Below, one piece after another: positions 15,296 through 23,095 of a DNA stretch of 64,000 nt (positions are counted from its first letter, which is position 1; every line of letters begins with the position of its first letter). Made by a program: the position numbers and the translations under genes. Below the pieces are notes generated by a model. It ran no database searches and was not told the DNA's origin. It saw only the letters and a program-made list of their open reading frames with translations. Source of the stretch: Treponema denticola ATCC 35405 (GTDB lineage Bacteria; Spirochaetota; Spirochaetia; Treponematales; Treponemataceae); contig NC_002967.9 in assembly GCF_000008185.1 (NCBI RefSeq), forward strand, positions 496,001 to 560,000, given 5' to 3'.

Positions 15296-16537
15296 ATGAA
15301 CTTTAATGCGGATATAAAAAATTTGGAAAACATGGACGAAGCCGAATTAAAACTTGAACTTAAAAAACTTTTTGATGAGGTTTATGACGCTTCGCCGGAA
15401 GAAGGAATTTTAATAGCCTCTCCTCTTAGTTTGACCCTCATGGGCGAAGAGCTGGATTATAACGGCGGAAATGTTTTAAATTTATGCTGCGATAAATCTA
15501 TTTATTTTTTTATTAGAAAAAACAGCTCGGATAAAATTTCTTTGACGGATTTGGTTTTAAATAAAAAATTTGAAGGCCTTATAAGCGGGCAAGCCGGAAA
15601 AAATCAAAATCCGGACAGCAGGAAAGAAGGTTTTGCAAGCTCCATATTCAATATTATTCTTTTAACGGCACAAAAAATTAATAAGCATTTTGAAAATCCT
15701 TTAAGCGGTTTTGATATAATGGTCTTCGATAAGTTACGCTTTAAAACAGGGCAAACCTCCTTACCGGCCTTTGAAGCGGGCTTTTGTACCGGGCTTTTAT
15801 CTATATTTAAACTTAAAGAGAACTTTAAAGTTATAGCCTCGCTCTGTCTGGAAGCCGAACATGAAATCTTAAACACAAAGAGAGGGCTGTCAAATCAAAT
15901 ATCTTCCTTTTCGGCAAAACAAGATTCTCTTAATTTGTTTGACTCTAGGGATCTTTCTTTTTTAAGTCTGCCCTTAAATTTAAGAGAATATGGAATAGTA
16001 ATAATAGGTACCCGCTCAAATAGTGAAGCTTATAGAGCTTCTTCCAATATCCGCTACATGGAGTGTGAAGAGGGCTTGCGTATTTTACAAAACAAATTAG
16101 ACTTGGATCATCTTTGCGAAATAACCGAGGCTGATTATACGTACTATCAACCTAGTTTTTTGGATAAGACAATTATGCGGAGGGTAAAGCACTGCATTAC
16201 CGAAAACGCAAGAACCTCCAAGGCGGTAATGGCTTTAGAGAAGGGAGACATGGATCTTTTGGGGAAACTCCTTTGTGAATCCCATATTTCGATGAGAGAT
16301 GATTTTGAGCTTATGAGTACCGAACAAAATATTCTTTTTGAAACTGCCATTATTCAAAGAGGATGCCGAGGAGCAAAGTTAGTCGGAAATACCGAAGGCT
16401 GCTATATTCTGGCCTTGGTAAAAAAAGATGCTCTTGACGAATTTTATCTTGAGGTACATAAAAGGTATTTTGAAAAAACCGGAGGCAGTCCCGAATTTTT
16501 TGAATTTAAAAGTGCTGCAGGCGTCCGTATCTTATAA
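15296..16537 (+). CDS. Galactokinase homologue (GHMP fold) with degenerate active site
   Basis: 413 residues that align along the whole of GalK: MGEELDYNGG (49-58), a middle block at 148-162, LSNQ (198-201), a YRASSNIRYMECEEG block (246-260), RRVKHCITENARTS (295-308) and MRDDFELM (333-340). Catalytic motifs are altered. The Arg of GRVNLIGEH is replaced by Leu, GLSSSA is replaced by TGQTSLPA, the catalytic Asp of MDQ is Asn200, and the TGGGFGG loop is VGNTEGC. The fold is probably kept but classical galactose phosphorylation is unlikely; a sensory or altered-substrate role is possible. Divergent from the TtcA-like gene; a bidirectional terminator follows. Confidence 0.8.
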   Translation: MNFNADIKNLENMDEAELKLELKKLFDEVYDASPEEGILIASPLSLTLMGEELDYNGGNVLNLCCDKSIYFFIRKNSSDKISLTDLVLNKKFEGLISGQAGKNQNPDSRKEGFASSIFNIILLTAQKINKHFENPLSGFDIMVFDKLRFKTGQTSLPAFEAGFCTGLLSIFKLKENFKVIASLCLEAEHEILNTKRGLSNQISSFSAKQDSLNLFDSRDLSFLSLPLNLREYGIVIIGTRSNSEAYRASSNIRYMECEEGLRILQNKLDLDHLCEITEADYTYYQPSFLDKTIMRRVKHCITENARTSKAVMALEKGDMDLLGKLLCESHISMRDDFELMSTEQNILFETAIIQRGCRGAKLVGNTEGCYILALVKKDALDEFYLEVHKRYFEKTGGSPEFFEFKSAAGVRIL

Positions 16538-16553
16538 AGATAGGTGTAAAACG

Positions 16554-16603
16554 AAAAGAGGTGTTTTAATGAGTCTAGAAGCTCGATAAAACACCTCTTT
16601 TTT
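16554..16603. terminator. Bidirectional terminator between galK-like gene and pdxS
   Basis: Stem AAAAGAGGTGTTTTA (16554-16568) with TAAAACACCTCTTTT (16587-16601), 15 bp, T-run on both strands. It lies between convergent genes. Confidence 0.88.
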
Positions 16604-16625
16604 GTTTAAGATTGAGAAAAGCGGC

Positions 16626-17474
16626 TTACACGCCTCTTTCGCTCATTATAACTTTTATTTCTTCTTCGTTGATTCCAACCATGGCAGGGCCGAGGTTTTC
16701 TGAAACCTCTGCTAAGATTGCAGGATTATCGTAATTCTTTACGGCCTTTACGATGGCGGCAGCTCTTTTTGCAGGATCGCCTGATTTAAAAATACCGCTT
16801 CCAACAAAAACGCCGTCAGCACCGAGGTGAACCATCAAGGCTGCGTCTGCCGGGGTTGCAACTCCTCCTGCCGAAAAGTTCGGAACGGGGAGCTTCCCGT
16901 GCTTATGCACATATTCTACAAGGGCATAAGGTACTTGAAAATTCTTTGCTGCGACATAGAGTTCATCTTCGCGAAGGCATGTCAGCTGCCTCATTTCGCT
17001 TTGGATTTGGCGCATGTGTTTTACAGCCTGAATAACGTCTCCGGTTCCGGCTTCACCCTTTGTGCGGATCATCTTTGCGCCTTCTTGAATTCTCCTTAAT
17101 GCCTCTCCCAAATTTCGGGCGCCGCATACAAAGGGCACCTTAAATTTGTTTTTATCTACATGGTAAACCTCGTCTGCAGGAGACAGAACTTCGGACTCAT
17201 CAATAAAATCGATACCGATGGCTTCCAAAATTGAAGCTTCTACAAAGTGGCCGATTCTGACCTTTGCCATAACGGGAATTTTTACGGCCTTTATGATTTC
17301 TTTAATCATCTTAGGATCGCTCATTCTTGAGACCCCGCCTGCAGCTCTTATATCGGCCGGAATTCTTTCGAGGGCCATGACTGCAACGGCTCCCGCATTT
17401 TCTGCAATCTTGGCCTGTTCAGGGTTGGTTACGTCCATAATGACGCCGCCCCTCAGTTTATCTAAAATATCCAT
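16626..17474 (-). CDS. pdxS: Pyridoxal 5'-phosphate synthase subunit PdxS
   Basis: 282 residues from the ATG at 17474, seven bases after GGAGG. Makes PLP from ribose-5-phosphate, glyceraldehyde-3-phosphate and ammonia. Catalytic residues: Asp14 (VIMDVT), Lys71 (MAKVRIGH) and Lys139 (RTKGEAGTG). Length is typical. Its partner, the glutaminase PdxT, is normally adjacent but is absent here; the amidotransferase-like protein at 3106 is of another subgroup. Minus-strand promoter TTAACT-16-TATAAT lies just upstream near 17510-17535. Confidence 0.95.
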   Translation of the reverse strand: MDILDKLRGGVIMDVTNPEQAKIAENAGAVAVMALERIPADIRAAGGVSRMSDPKMIKEIIKAVKIPVMAKVRIGHFVEASILEAIGIDFIDESEVLSPADEVYHVDKNKFKVPFVCGARNLGEALRRIQEGAKMIRTKGEAGTGDVIQAVKHMRQIQSEMRQLTCLREDELYVAAKNFQVPYALVEYVHKHGKLPVPNFSAGGVATPADAALMVHLGADGVFVGSGIFKSGDPAKRAAAIVKAVKNYDNPAILAEVSENLGPAMVGINEEEIKVIMSERGV

Positions 17475-17602
17475 AAAAACCTCCATAAATGTTTAGAACG
17501 GGTGCAATTATACCGCAAAGCAGGGATAAGTTAAAGTAGGGTATCATTTTAAAACCGGGCTGTATTTTTTAACCGTGTTATTTAAACGGTTAAAGATAAA
17601 CC

Positions 17603-17631
17603 TTGACATTTTTCCTCATCTTTTGTATAGT
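17603..17631 (+). promoter_or_regulatory. Promoter for the PsbP-like/amidase pair
   Basis: TTGACA (17603-17608), 17 bp, TATAGT (17626-17631); AGGAG precedes the ATG at 17665. Confidence 0.75.
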
Positions 17632-17664
17632 TTTTAAGGTTGGTTTTATATTAGGAGCCGTTTT

Positions 17665-18189
17665 ATGAAAAAAAAATTATCGATACTTTCTTTTATTTTT
17701 ATACTGATTTCTTATCTGTCATCTCAAGATTATTATATGGATGACTTTAAGGATTTTACCTTTGAAATGCCTGACGGTTGGGAAACAATGACTTATCCGG
17801 GGCTGAAATATAAGATAATATACGGCGATTCGGTAAAGGGGCAAAATCAAAATATGATTTTTGTTTCCGAAGAAGTTTCCGGTTCAATGGAGGAAGTAGT
17901 CAGTGAGTATTTATCCGGTCAAAAAGAGCCCGATGACTCTGCCTCCGCTTATACAGTAATAACGCAAGAAAAATTTGAAAATAATTATAATTTGGAATCC
18001 CGAAAAATAATTATAGAACTGCCTGAAGGGGAAGGCATTGCAAAACATTATTTTTATTTGTTTAAGCACAACAATATTCTTTATATCTGTGCTGCTACCT
18101 TGTCCCATGATGTAGAGCCGGAAATTGTGGAAATGCTCGATGCCTCTATGAAAACATTTCAGGTACTTGATAAAAAAGAAGAAGAGTAA
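17665..18189 (+). CDS. Secreted small protein, PsbP/DcrB-like fold
   Basis: 174 residues. Signal peptide at about 1-20 (KKKLSILSFIFILISYLSS). The mature part reads like the Mog1/PsbP/DcrB fold: DFTFEMPDGWETM, then ESRKIIIELPEGEGIAKHY and a final DASMKTFQVL helix-strand. Periplasmic or surface location expected; function of such proteins is unclear. The next gene starts 14 bp downstream, so the two are probably cotranscribed from the promoter at 17603. Confidence 0.6.
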   Translation: MKKKLSILSFIFILISYLSSQDYYMDDFKDFTFEMPDGWETMTYPGLKYKIIYGDSVKGQNQNMIFVSEEVSGSMEEVVSEYLSGQKEPDDSASAYTVITQEKFENNYNLESRKIIIELPEGEGIAKHYFYLFKHNNILYICAATLSHDVEPEIVEMLDASMKTFQVLDKKEEE

Positions 18190-18203
18190 TTTAGTTTTCT
18201 TTC

Positions 18204-19301
18204 ATGGAAAAAAAAGTAAAAAAAGCGAAACTTATTTTTGTTCTCTTTATAATTTTACTTTGGATAGTTGTAATTTTTAAACTGTATCCTATAATAAAAG
18301 AATTTAAAGAAGGAAAATCAGGTTTAAGTAAACATGATGTAAGCATAAAGTCAAAACCTAAACAGGAAAATTCAAAAGAAGAGATTTTTTTTAAAAAATA
18401 TGCCGATAGTTTATACTCGGAATATTATGATATTTCGGACATTTCCGTTTATGATTATATACCTGATGATGAATCCTATGGTTCAAATGAAAGATTTTAT
18501 TTTGTTTCGATAGAAAAAAAGTTGAAGTTTAATTCGGTTTATCAACTTCCCTTTGTTGCCGGAATGAAAAAGGCTGTTGAATATTTTAAAGATAATAAAA
18601 AAGCTTTGAATCAATACAACAAAAGAACTACGGAATTAAAAAAGTATATAGGTAAAACTCAAATTGAAAACAATATTTTTAAGATCACATTTACCGAAAA
18701 AGATAACTTTGAAAATATAAAAATTGAAATAGCAACCTATCTTACAAAAATAGATGCTTTTTCTTTAAAACCTCCGGAGCCTGAGGTTCTTATGCAAAAC
18801 GGTTTTGATTTTATAAAATATCACGTTAATACAAATTCAAAAAAGATTGATTACAATAATGCAGCTGCCGTCATCTATGCAAATAAATACACGTCTAATC
18901 CCTTAAATATGTCGAGTGATATTTCGGTTTGGAATCCCGAATACAAGACATATGATAATGATTGTGCAAACTATGTTTCTCAGTGTATCTATGCAGGCGG
19001 AATTTCGCCGACAGCTGCTTGGTATCCTGAAAGTATGATTTGGATCAGGACAGGAAGTCCCCGATATACCAGCAGCGGAATAACCGACTATATGCAGCAA
19101 AAAAAAATATTTTATTCAACAAATTATTCTGCTGCAAGTGAGGGCGGTTTTATCTGTCTTATAAAAGAATCTCATGTTGTATTTATTACATCCAATGACA
19201 GTATCACCATATTGTTCAATGGTCATACGAACGACCGTAAACAGGTCTCATTTCCTCACTTGCATGAATCCGAAGTAATTTATTTGAACCCGAATAATTA
19301 G
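18204..19301 (+). CDS. Membrane-anchored protein with CHAP/NlpC-like amidase domain (Amidase_6)
   Basis: 365 residues. One N-terminal membrane helix (about 10-30) and an extracytoplasmic body. The C-terminal half is the Amidase_6 pattern: AAAVIYANKYT, then NDCANYVSQCIYAGG with nucleophile Cys254, and ESHVVFITS with His324. Papain-like amidases of this type cut peptidoglycan stem peptides or similar amides. The middle part (about 60-200) is unassigned. No ribosome binding site is evident, and the gene is downstream of the PsbP-like gene by 14 bp. Confidence 0.75.
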   Translation: MEKKVKKAKLIFVLFIILLWIVVIFKLYPIIKEFKEGKSGLSKHDVSIKSKPKQENSKEEIFFKKYADSLYSEYYDISDISVYDYIPDDESYGSNERFYFVSIEKKLKFNSVYQLPFVAGMKKAVEYFKDNKKALNQYNKRTTELKKYIGKTQIENNIFKITFTEKDNFENIKIEIATYLTKIDAFSLKPPEPEVLMQNGFDFIKYHVNTNSKKIDYNNAAAVIYANKYTSNPLNMSSDISVWNPEYKTYDNDCANYVSQCIYAGGISPTAAWYPESMIWIRTGSPRYTSSGITDYMQQKKIFYSTNYSAASEGGFICLIKESHVVFITSNDSITILFNGHTNDRKQVSFPHLHESEVIYLNPNN

Positions 19302-19363
19302 CTTGAAGGCTTACCCTGTTTGATGGAGGTCTGCTCTCATAAATAGCCGGACTCAATCAAAAC

Positions 19364-20032
19364 TTAATTTTTATGTTCATTTATAGGAAGAATTTTAATA
19401 TACCTTATTAAGTCATTATCCATTTCGTGGATTATGAATTTATATTCTCCTATGTCGGCTTCCAATCCGAGGTGAGGTGAGCGGCCTTGTTGTTTAAGAT
19501 AGTTAAATAAATAACCTGCAACCGTGTTTCCGTATGCCTCATCAAAATCCGAATCCAGCCTGTGATTTATCTCATGGATACTCGTTCCGCCGTTTACGAT
19601 ATAATCACATTCATTTCCGGCTCCGTACTCTCCGCCTTCGTTTAGGTATTTTTTTACGGCAAATAAGGCTGCAATGGCTACAACACCTAAAAGTGCATCA
19701 AGCATACTTCCGTGATCGGCAATAATCTTTCTCGCAATAGTATAAAGCACAACCTCAAGAGCACTTCCCGGTGTATGTTTTATAAGCATGTTTACAAATT
19801 CAAGACCGATTACAAGAGAAAATATCAATGATAAGAATTCGGAGAAAGAAGGAACTTTTTTGTCGTAAATAAATGCGAAAATCATTTCTTTTAAGTCAAA
19901 GAAGATTTCAATTGAAAGAATTAAAATTCCAATAAGCATTGCAAAAGATAGAACAATTTCGATTCGTCCTGCCAATCTTGCCGCTCTTCGTCTTAGATTT
20001 TGTTGATGAAAAAAAGCTTTAATTTTTTGCAT
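19364..20032 (-). CDS. PsiE-like membrane domain fused to CorC/HlyC-type transporter-associated domain
   Basis: 222 residues. Three to four hydrophobic helices at about 25-130, of the PsiE (phosphate-starvation-inducible) type with a KHTPGSALEVVLYTIARKII block. The C-terminus (about 147-220) reads like the CorC/HlyC domain: GGTSIHEINHRLDSDF, YGNTVAGYLFNYL, ADIGEYKFIIHEMDN, IRYIKIL. This fusion suggests a membrane protein with a cytoplasmic ligand-binding domain. Function unknown. It is transcribed from a clear TTGACA-17-TATACT promoter. Confidence 0.6.
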   Translation of the reverse strand: MQKIKAFFHQQNLRRRAARLAGRIEIVLSFAMLIGILILSIEIFFDLKEMIFAFIYDKKVPSFSEFLSLIFSLVIGLEFVNMLIKHTPGSALEVVLYTIARKIIADHGSMLDALLGVVAIAALFAVKKYLNEGGEYGAGNECDYIVNGGTSIHEINHRLDSDFDEAYGNTVAGYLFNYLKQQGRSPHLGLEADIGEYKFIIHEMDNDLIRYIKILPINEHKN

Positions 20033-20064
20033 ATGCCCTCCTTGTTTCTCCGACTTCCGGTGAA

Positions 20065-20093
20065 AGTATACCTAAAAGATTTTTTTTTGTCAA
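20065..20093 (-). promoter_or_regulatory. Promoter of the PsiE/CorC-like gene
   Basis: Minus strand TTGACA (complement of 20088-20093), 17 bp with an A-tract, TATACT (complement of 20065-20070). AGGAGGGC precedes the ATG at 20032. Confidence 0.75.
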
Positions 20094-20135
20094 TATTTTT
20101 ATCTTTAACTTTTGAGCTTAGGAATATTCGTTTTT

Positions 20136-20177
20136 ATAAAAAGAAAGCAGCCCGAAAAGGAGGAGAAAGGGCTGCTT
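20136..20177 (-). terminator. Terminator for the MBL-fold gene
   Basis: Minus-strand stem AAGCAGCCC (complement of 20169-20177) and GGGCTGCTT (complement of 20145-20153), followed by TCTTTTT. It lies about 90 bp past the stop of the MBL gene. Confidence 0.75.
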
Positions 20178-20267
20178 GTGAATAGAATAATAGTGTGTAT
20201 CTTCTGTGTGTGAAGGTAATATACTTAATTTTAAAATAAATGTCAAGCACTTTTACGAAAAATATTG

Positions 20268-21077
20268 TTAATCGGCAAAACAATCATAAGGGGCCGTTTT
20301 GTCAAATATAAATCCTTTTTCATTCCATTTCGGAATAACATCGACATGCGCAAAGGCCTCCTTCGCTTTATCCGTAAATCCGTTATGTGAAGTAAATACA
20401 TACTTAATTCTATTTAAATCCAGTTTTTCCTTTAATGTTTTCAAGGATTTAATATTCATTTCACTGTTGTAGTTGAACAGATCAAAAAAACACCATCCGC
20501 CTTCTTGATTCAGTGCAATGGAGTCTCCCGTAAAAAGCAGTTCGTTGTCGATTAAATACATTAAGTGCCCGAGAGTATGACCGGGAACTAAAAACGGCTG
20601 AATTGTCAAATCACCGACGGAAACGGATTGGCCGTCTTTAAGAAGGTGATAATTGTCTTTTATTTTCACGGAATTTTTTAATCCGAACGGGCCGATTTTT
20701 TTACGATATATGGTATTTGTCAGATAATTTTCTTCAATTTCGCCTAGATAAATTTCAGCGTTAATAAAACAATTCTCACAACGAATATCCAAGCCGCCTG
20801 CATGATCCGGATCTGCATGTGTAAGAAACAGCGCCTGAACCGCTTTAGGATCGATTTCGATTTTTTTACACCCCGGCAAGAGAGCATGATGATTTTTGTA
20901 CCCGGAATCTATTGCGATCAGAGTGTTACCTTTGCGGATAAAAAAGATATTAACATCGTACTCTCTTACGCAACTTACCGTTTCCGTCAATTTTCCGGTT
21001 TCCGCAGGATGAAAAGCTCCTTTTCCTCTATACAGTTTCGGAACAACATGAATTGCAAAATAATCCATCAAACTCAT
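20268..21077 (-). CDS. MBL-fold metallo-hydrolase
   Basis: 269 residues, GGAGG seven bases before the ATG. Metal-binding motif THADPDH (His87, Asp89, Asp91, His92), then PGHTLGH and FTGDS, the usual order of the metallo-beta-lactamase fold. The first His of the common HxHxDH motif is kept, the second is Asp89 replacing His, so one zinc site may be altered. No signal peptide: cytosolic hydrolase of unknown substrate. Own promoter, hairpin at its 5' leader and terminator make it a single-gene unit. Confidence 0.85.
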   Translation of the reverse strand: MSLMDYFAIHVVPKLYRGKGAFHPAETGKLTETVSCVREYDVNIFFIRKGNTLIAIDSGYKNHHALLPGCKKIEIDPKAVQALFLTHADPDHAGGLDIRCENCFINAEIYLGEIEENYLTNTIYRKKIGPFGLKNSVKIKDNYHLLKDGQSVSVGDLTIQPFLVPGHTLGHLMYLIDNELLFTGDSIALNQEGGWCFFDLFNYNSEMNIKSLKTLKEKLDLNRIKYVFTSHNGFTDKAKEAFAHVDVIPKWNEKGFIFDKTAPYDCFAD

Positions 21078-21142
21078 AAAAACACCTCCTATATTAATAT
21101 ATGGGCATTTCTAAAAACTGAAGTTTTTAGTTCCTACTTATT

Positions 21143-21171
21143 ATTCTAGCAATCACTTTGTAAGTTGTCAA
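21143..21171 (-). promoter_or_regulatory. Promoter of the MBL-fold gene, with 5' hairpin
   Basis: Minus strand TTGACA (complement of 21166-21171), 17 bp, TAGAAT (complement of 21143-21148). The transcript would start near 21136 and begin with the hairpin CTAAAAACT/AGTTTTTAG (21111-21130), which may protect the 5' end. Confidence 0.65.
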
Positions 21172-21263
21172 GTCTGCGCATTGCCTCAACACGGAAATCA
21201 ATTTTGTAATATTTTTTTAATAAAAGAGGTATCCATGAGAGCTTTTTAAATCCAAGCGTTGTC

Positions 21264-21292
21264 TTGCACTTTAGTTTTGAATAGGGTATACT
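21264..21292 (+). promoter_or_regulatory. deoD promoter
   Basis: TTGCAC (21264-21269), 17 bp, TATACT (21287-21292), start about 21299, 24 bp before the ATG at 21323. Confidence 0.7.
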
Positions 21293-21322
21293 TATATTAT
21301 CGTAGATATATTGGAGGTAAAG

Positions 21323-22024
21323 ATGAGTGTTCATATAGCTGCAAAACAAGGAGAAATTGCCGATAAAATTCTTTTACCGGGGGATCCTTTACGGGCGGAA
21401 TTTGTTGCAAACAATTTTTTGGAAAATCCCCAATGTTATAACAAGGTTAGAGGTATGTTGGGCTTTACGGGAACCTACAAGGGTGTAAGGGTTTCGGTTC
21501 AGGGAACCGGAATGGGGCAGCCTTCTTTTTCGATCTATGCAAATGAGCTGTTTAACGAGTACGGCGTACAAAGGGCTATCCGTATCGGAACGGCCGGAGC
21601 CTTGCAAAAGGATATGGGCTTGCGGGATGTAGTTTTAGCTATGGCGGCCTCTACCGATTCGGGTATTAACACGCACCGTTTTAGGGGTTGTCATTATGCT
21701 CCTACCGCCGATTGGAGCTTGCTAAAAAATGCCTATGATCATGCTCAAAAAATGGGAATTAAACCCTTAGTAGGCTCGATTGCCAGCTCTGATGTTTTTT
21801 ATGATGACCTTGAAACATGGAAGATGTGGGCCGCTTACGGGGTTTTAGCTGTTGAAATGGAAGCTGCAGAGCTTTATACTCTGGCTGCAAAGTATAAGCG
21901 CCAAGCCCTTGCCGTTCTTACCATTTCGGATAATATAGTTACACAGGAGCAGACAAGTGCCGAAGAGCGGCAAACTACCTTTAAAACCATGATGGAAATT
22001 GCCTTAGAGGCAATAATAGCTTAA
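21323..22024 (+). CDS. deoD: Purine nucleoside phosphorylase, DeoD type
   Basis: 233 residues from ATG 21323, preceded by GGAGG (an upstream in-frame start at 21311 overlaps it). Phosphorolysis of purine (deoxy)nucleosides to free base and (deoxy)ribose-1-phosphate. Hexameric trimeric-family features: His4, Gly20/Arg24 in [10 protein letters not shown], Arg87 in [17 protein letters not shown] (177-185) and catalytic Asp203 in TISDN. Length typical. Feeds deoxyribose-1-phosphate toward DeoC (9936). Monocistronic with its own promoter. Confidence 0.95.
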   Translation: MSVHIAAKQGEIADKILLPGDPLRAEFVANNFLENPQCYNKVRGMLGFTGTYKGVRVSVQGTGMGQPSFSIYANELFNEYGVQRAIRIGTAGALQKDMGLRDVVLAMAASTDSGINTHRFRGCHYAPTADWSLLKNAYDHAQKMGIKPLVGSIASSDVFYDDLETWKMWAAYGVLAVEMEAAELYTLAAKYKRQALAVLTISDNIVTQEQTSAEERQTTFKTMMEIALEAIIA

Positions 22025-22037
22025 CCGCTCTAAAATT

Positions 22038-22265
22038 TTAAACTGCGACTACCTCGGTAACTTCGGGGAACATGTCCTTAAGCTGTTCTTCAACACCCAT
22101 TTTAAGAGTGTAGATAGCCATAGGACATGAGCCGCAGGCTCCCTTTAATTTAACATAAACTTTTCCGGCTTCATCAACCGAATCAAGCTCTATATCTCCG
22201 CCGTCAGCCTGTAAATAAGGCCTTACCAGAGCGATGCCTTTTTCTATTTCTTCTTTAACTAACAT
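22038..22265 (-). CDS. NifU-like iron-sulfur scaffold protein
   Basis: 75 residues, the stand-alone NifU C-terminal domain. LQADGGDIEL (about 18-27) and GACGSCPM with Cys44 and Cys47 hold a transient iron-sulfur cluster for delivery to apo-proteins in the cytosol. GGAGG lies before the ATG. It converges with deoD, leaving only 13 bp between the stops, with no obvious terminator. Confidence 0.92.
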   Translation of the reverse strand: MLVKEEIEKGIALVRPYLQADGGDIELDSVDEAGKVYVKLKGACGSCPMAIYTLKMGVEEQLKDMFPEVTEVVAV

Positions 22266-22357
22266 AATGACCTCCGATTATCTTAATAAATACTTCACAA
22301 AATATACAAAAAATAATAGGATAAAGCAAGGTGAAGCAAGCTATTAAATATTTTTAG

Positions 22358-22735
22358 TTACCAAATAGTTTTTACACTATATTTAGGAATGATTGTATCT
22401 TTTGTAATAATTACCAAATTTTCAATTATTGCCTGTGAAATAATCAAGCGATCAAAAGGATCGTTATGAATATTTGGCAGCTTTATTACTTTATCAAAGT
22501 ATTTGGGTTGAATTTGTAATATTAAAATATCCTTCTCATGGCATAATTCAGCGATTTTTTCTATAGAGTGTTCAAATTCAAGTTTACCTATACTTTTTTT
22601 TATTGCTATTTCCCATAATGAGGCAATACTGACATAAACTTTATTTTCTGTAGTAATTATCTCTAAAGCTTTTTTTGATAGTTGTGGAGAATCTCTTAAA
22701 AACCATAGCAATGTATGCGTATCCAGCAGGTACAT
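22358..22735 (-). CDS. VapC-like PIN-domain toxin
   Basis: 125 residues from ATG 22735, which overlaps the upstream antitoxin stop (TGATG). PIN-domain acids: Asp5 (MYLLDTHT), Glu42 (LWEIAIK), Asp92/Asp95 (NDPFDRLI) and Asp113 (TKD). VapC toxins are ribonucleases that cut tRNA or rRNA. The overlap shows translational coupling to the DUF2281-like antitoxin. Typical length. Confidence 0.9.
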   Translation of the reverse strand: MYLLDTHTLLWFLRDSPQLSKKALEIITTENKVYVSIASLWEIAIKKSIGKLEFEHSIEKIAELCHEKDILILQIQPKYFDKVIKLPNIHNDPFDRLIISQAIIENLVIITKDTIIPKYSVKTIW

Positions 22736-22944
22736 CAAACATAGTCCTTAAAACATTCCGGAGTTTTATCAAAATCTTCCGCCATATAGAATTTACCTTC
22801 AAGGCCTCCGGGTTTTCTGCGTATATTTTTTTGATTTTTTGCAGCTGTATTTTGATATAAAAGGAAATTTACATAATCATAAACAGACTGTTGTTGTTCT
22901 AAAGTTAAGTTATTTATCTTTTTTTCCAAAGCGATATATGGCAT
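22735..22944 (-). CDS. DUF2281-like antitoxin (VapB role)
   Basis: 69 residues. ALEKKINNLTLEQQQSVYDYVNFLL is the usual DUF2281 helical start (split over about residues 5-28), and the tail GGLEGKFYMAEDFDKTPE fits the toxin-wrapping segment that ends many such antitoxins with a DFD/PE motif. It should block the PIN toxin encoded directly downstream. An inverted-repeat element lies 20-90 bp upstream of its start. Confidence 0.85.
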   Translation of the reverse strand: MPYIALEKKINNLTLEQQQSVYDYVNFLLYQNTAAKNQKNIRRKPGGLEGKFYMAEDFDKTPECFKDYV

Positions 22945-22965
22945 AGTTTACTCCCATAATAACAC

Positions 22966-23030
22966 GATGTTTTGTGCAAAGCACAAAACTCGAAGACAAA
23001 CAGCGAGGCAGAATTTCTGCCGAACTGTTT
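22966..23030. repeat. Palindrome-rich dispersed repeat upstream of vapBC
   Basis: GTTTTGTGC-AAA-GCACAAAAC (22969-22989) followed by CTCGAAG, then AAACAG-CGA-GGCAGA-ATT-TCTGCC-GAA-CTGTTT, a 33-nt imperfect palindrome. The frame GATGTTT...AAACTCGA...CGAGGCA is shared with 55020-55056, also inside a toxin-antitoxin locus. Confidence 0.6.
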
Positions 23031-23095
23031 ATCACACCTCCCATAAAATCATTTTAACATATTTCCAGATAAAATACTACAATTTATAAAATTTT

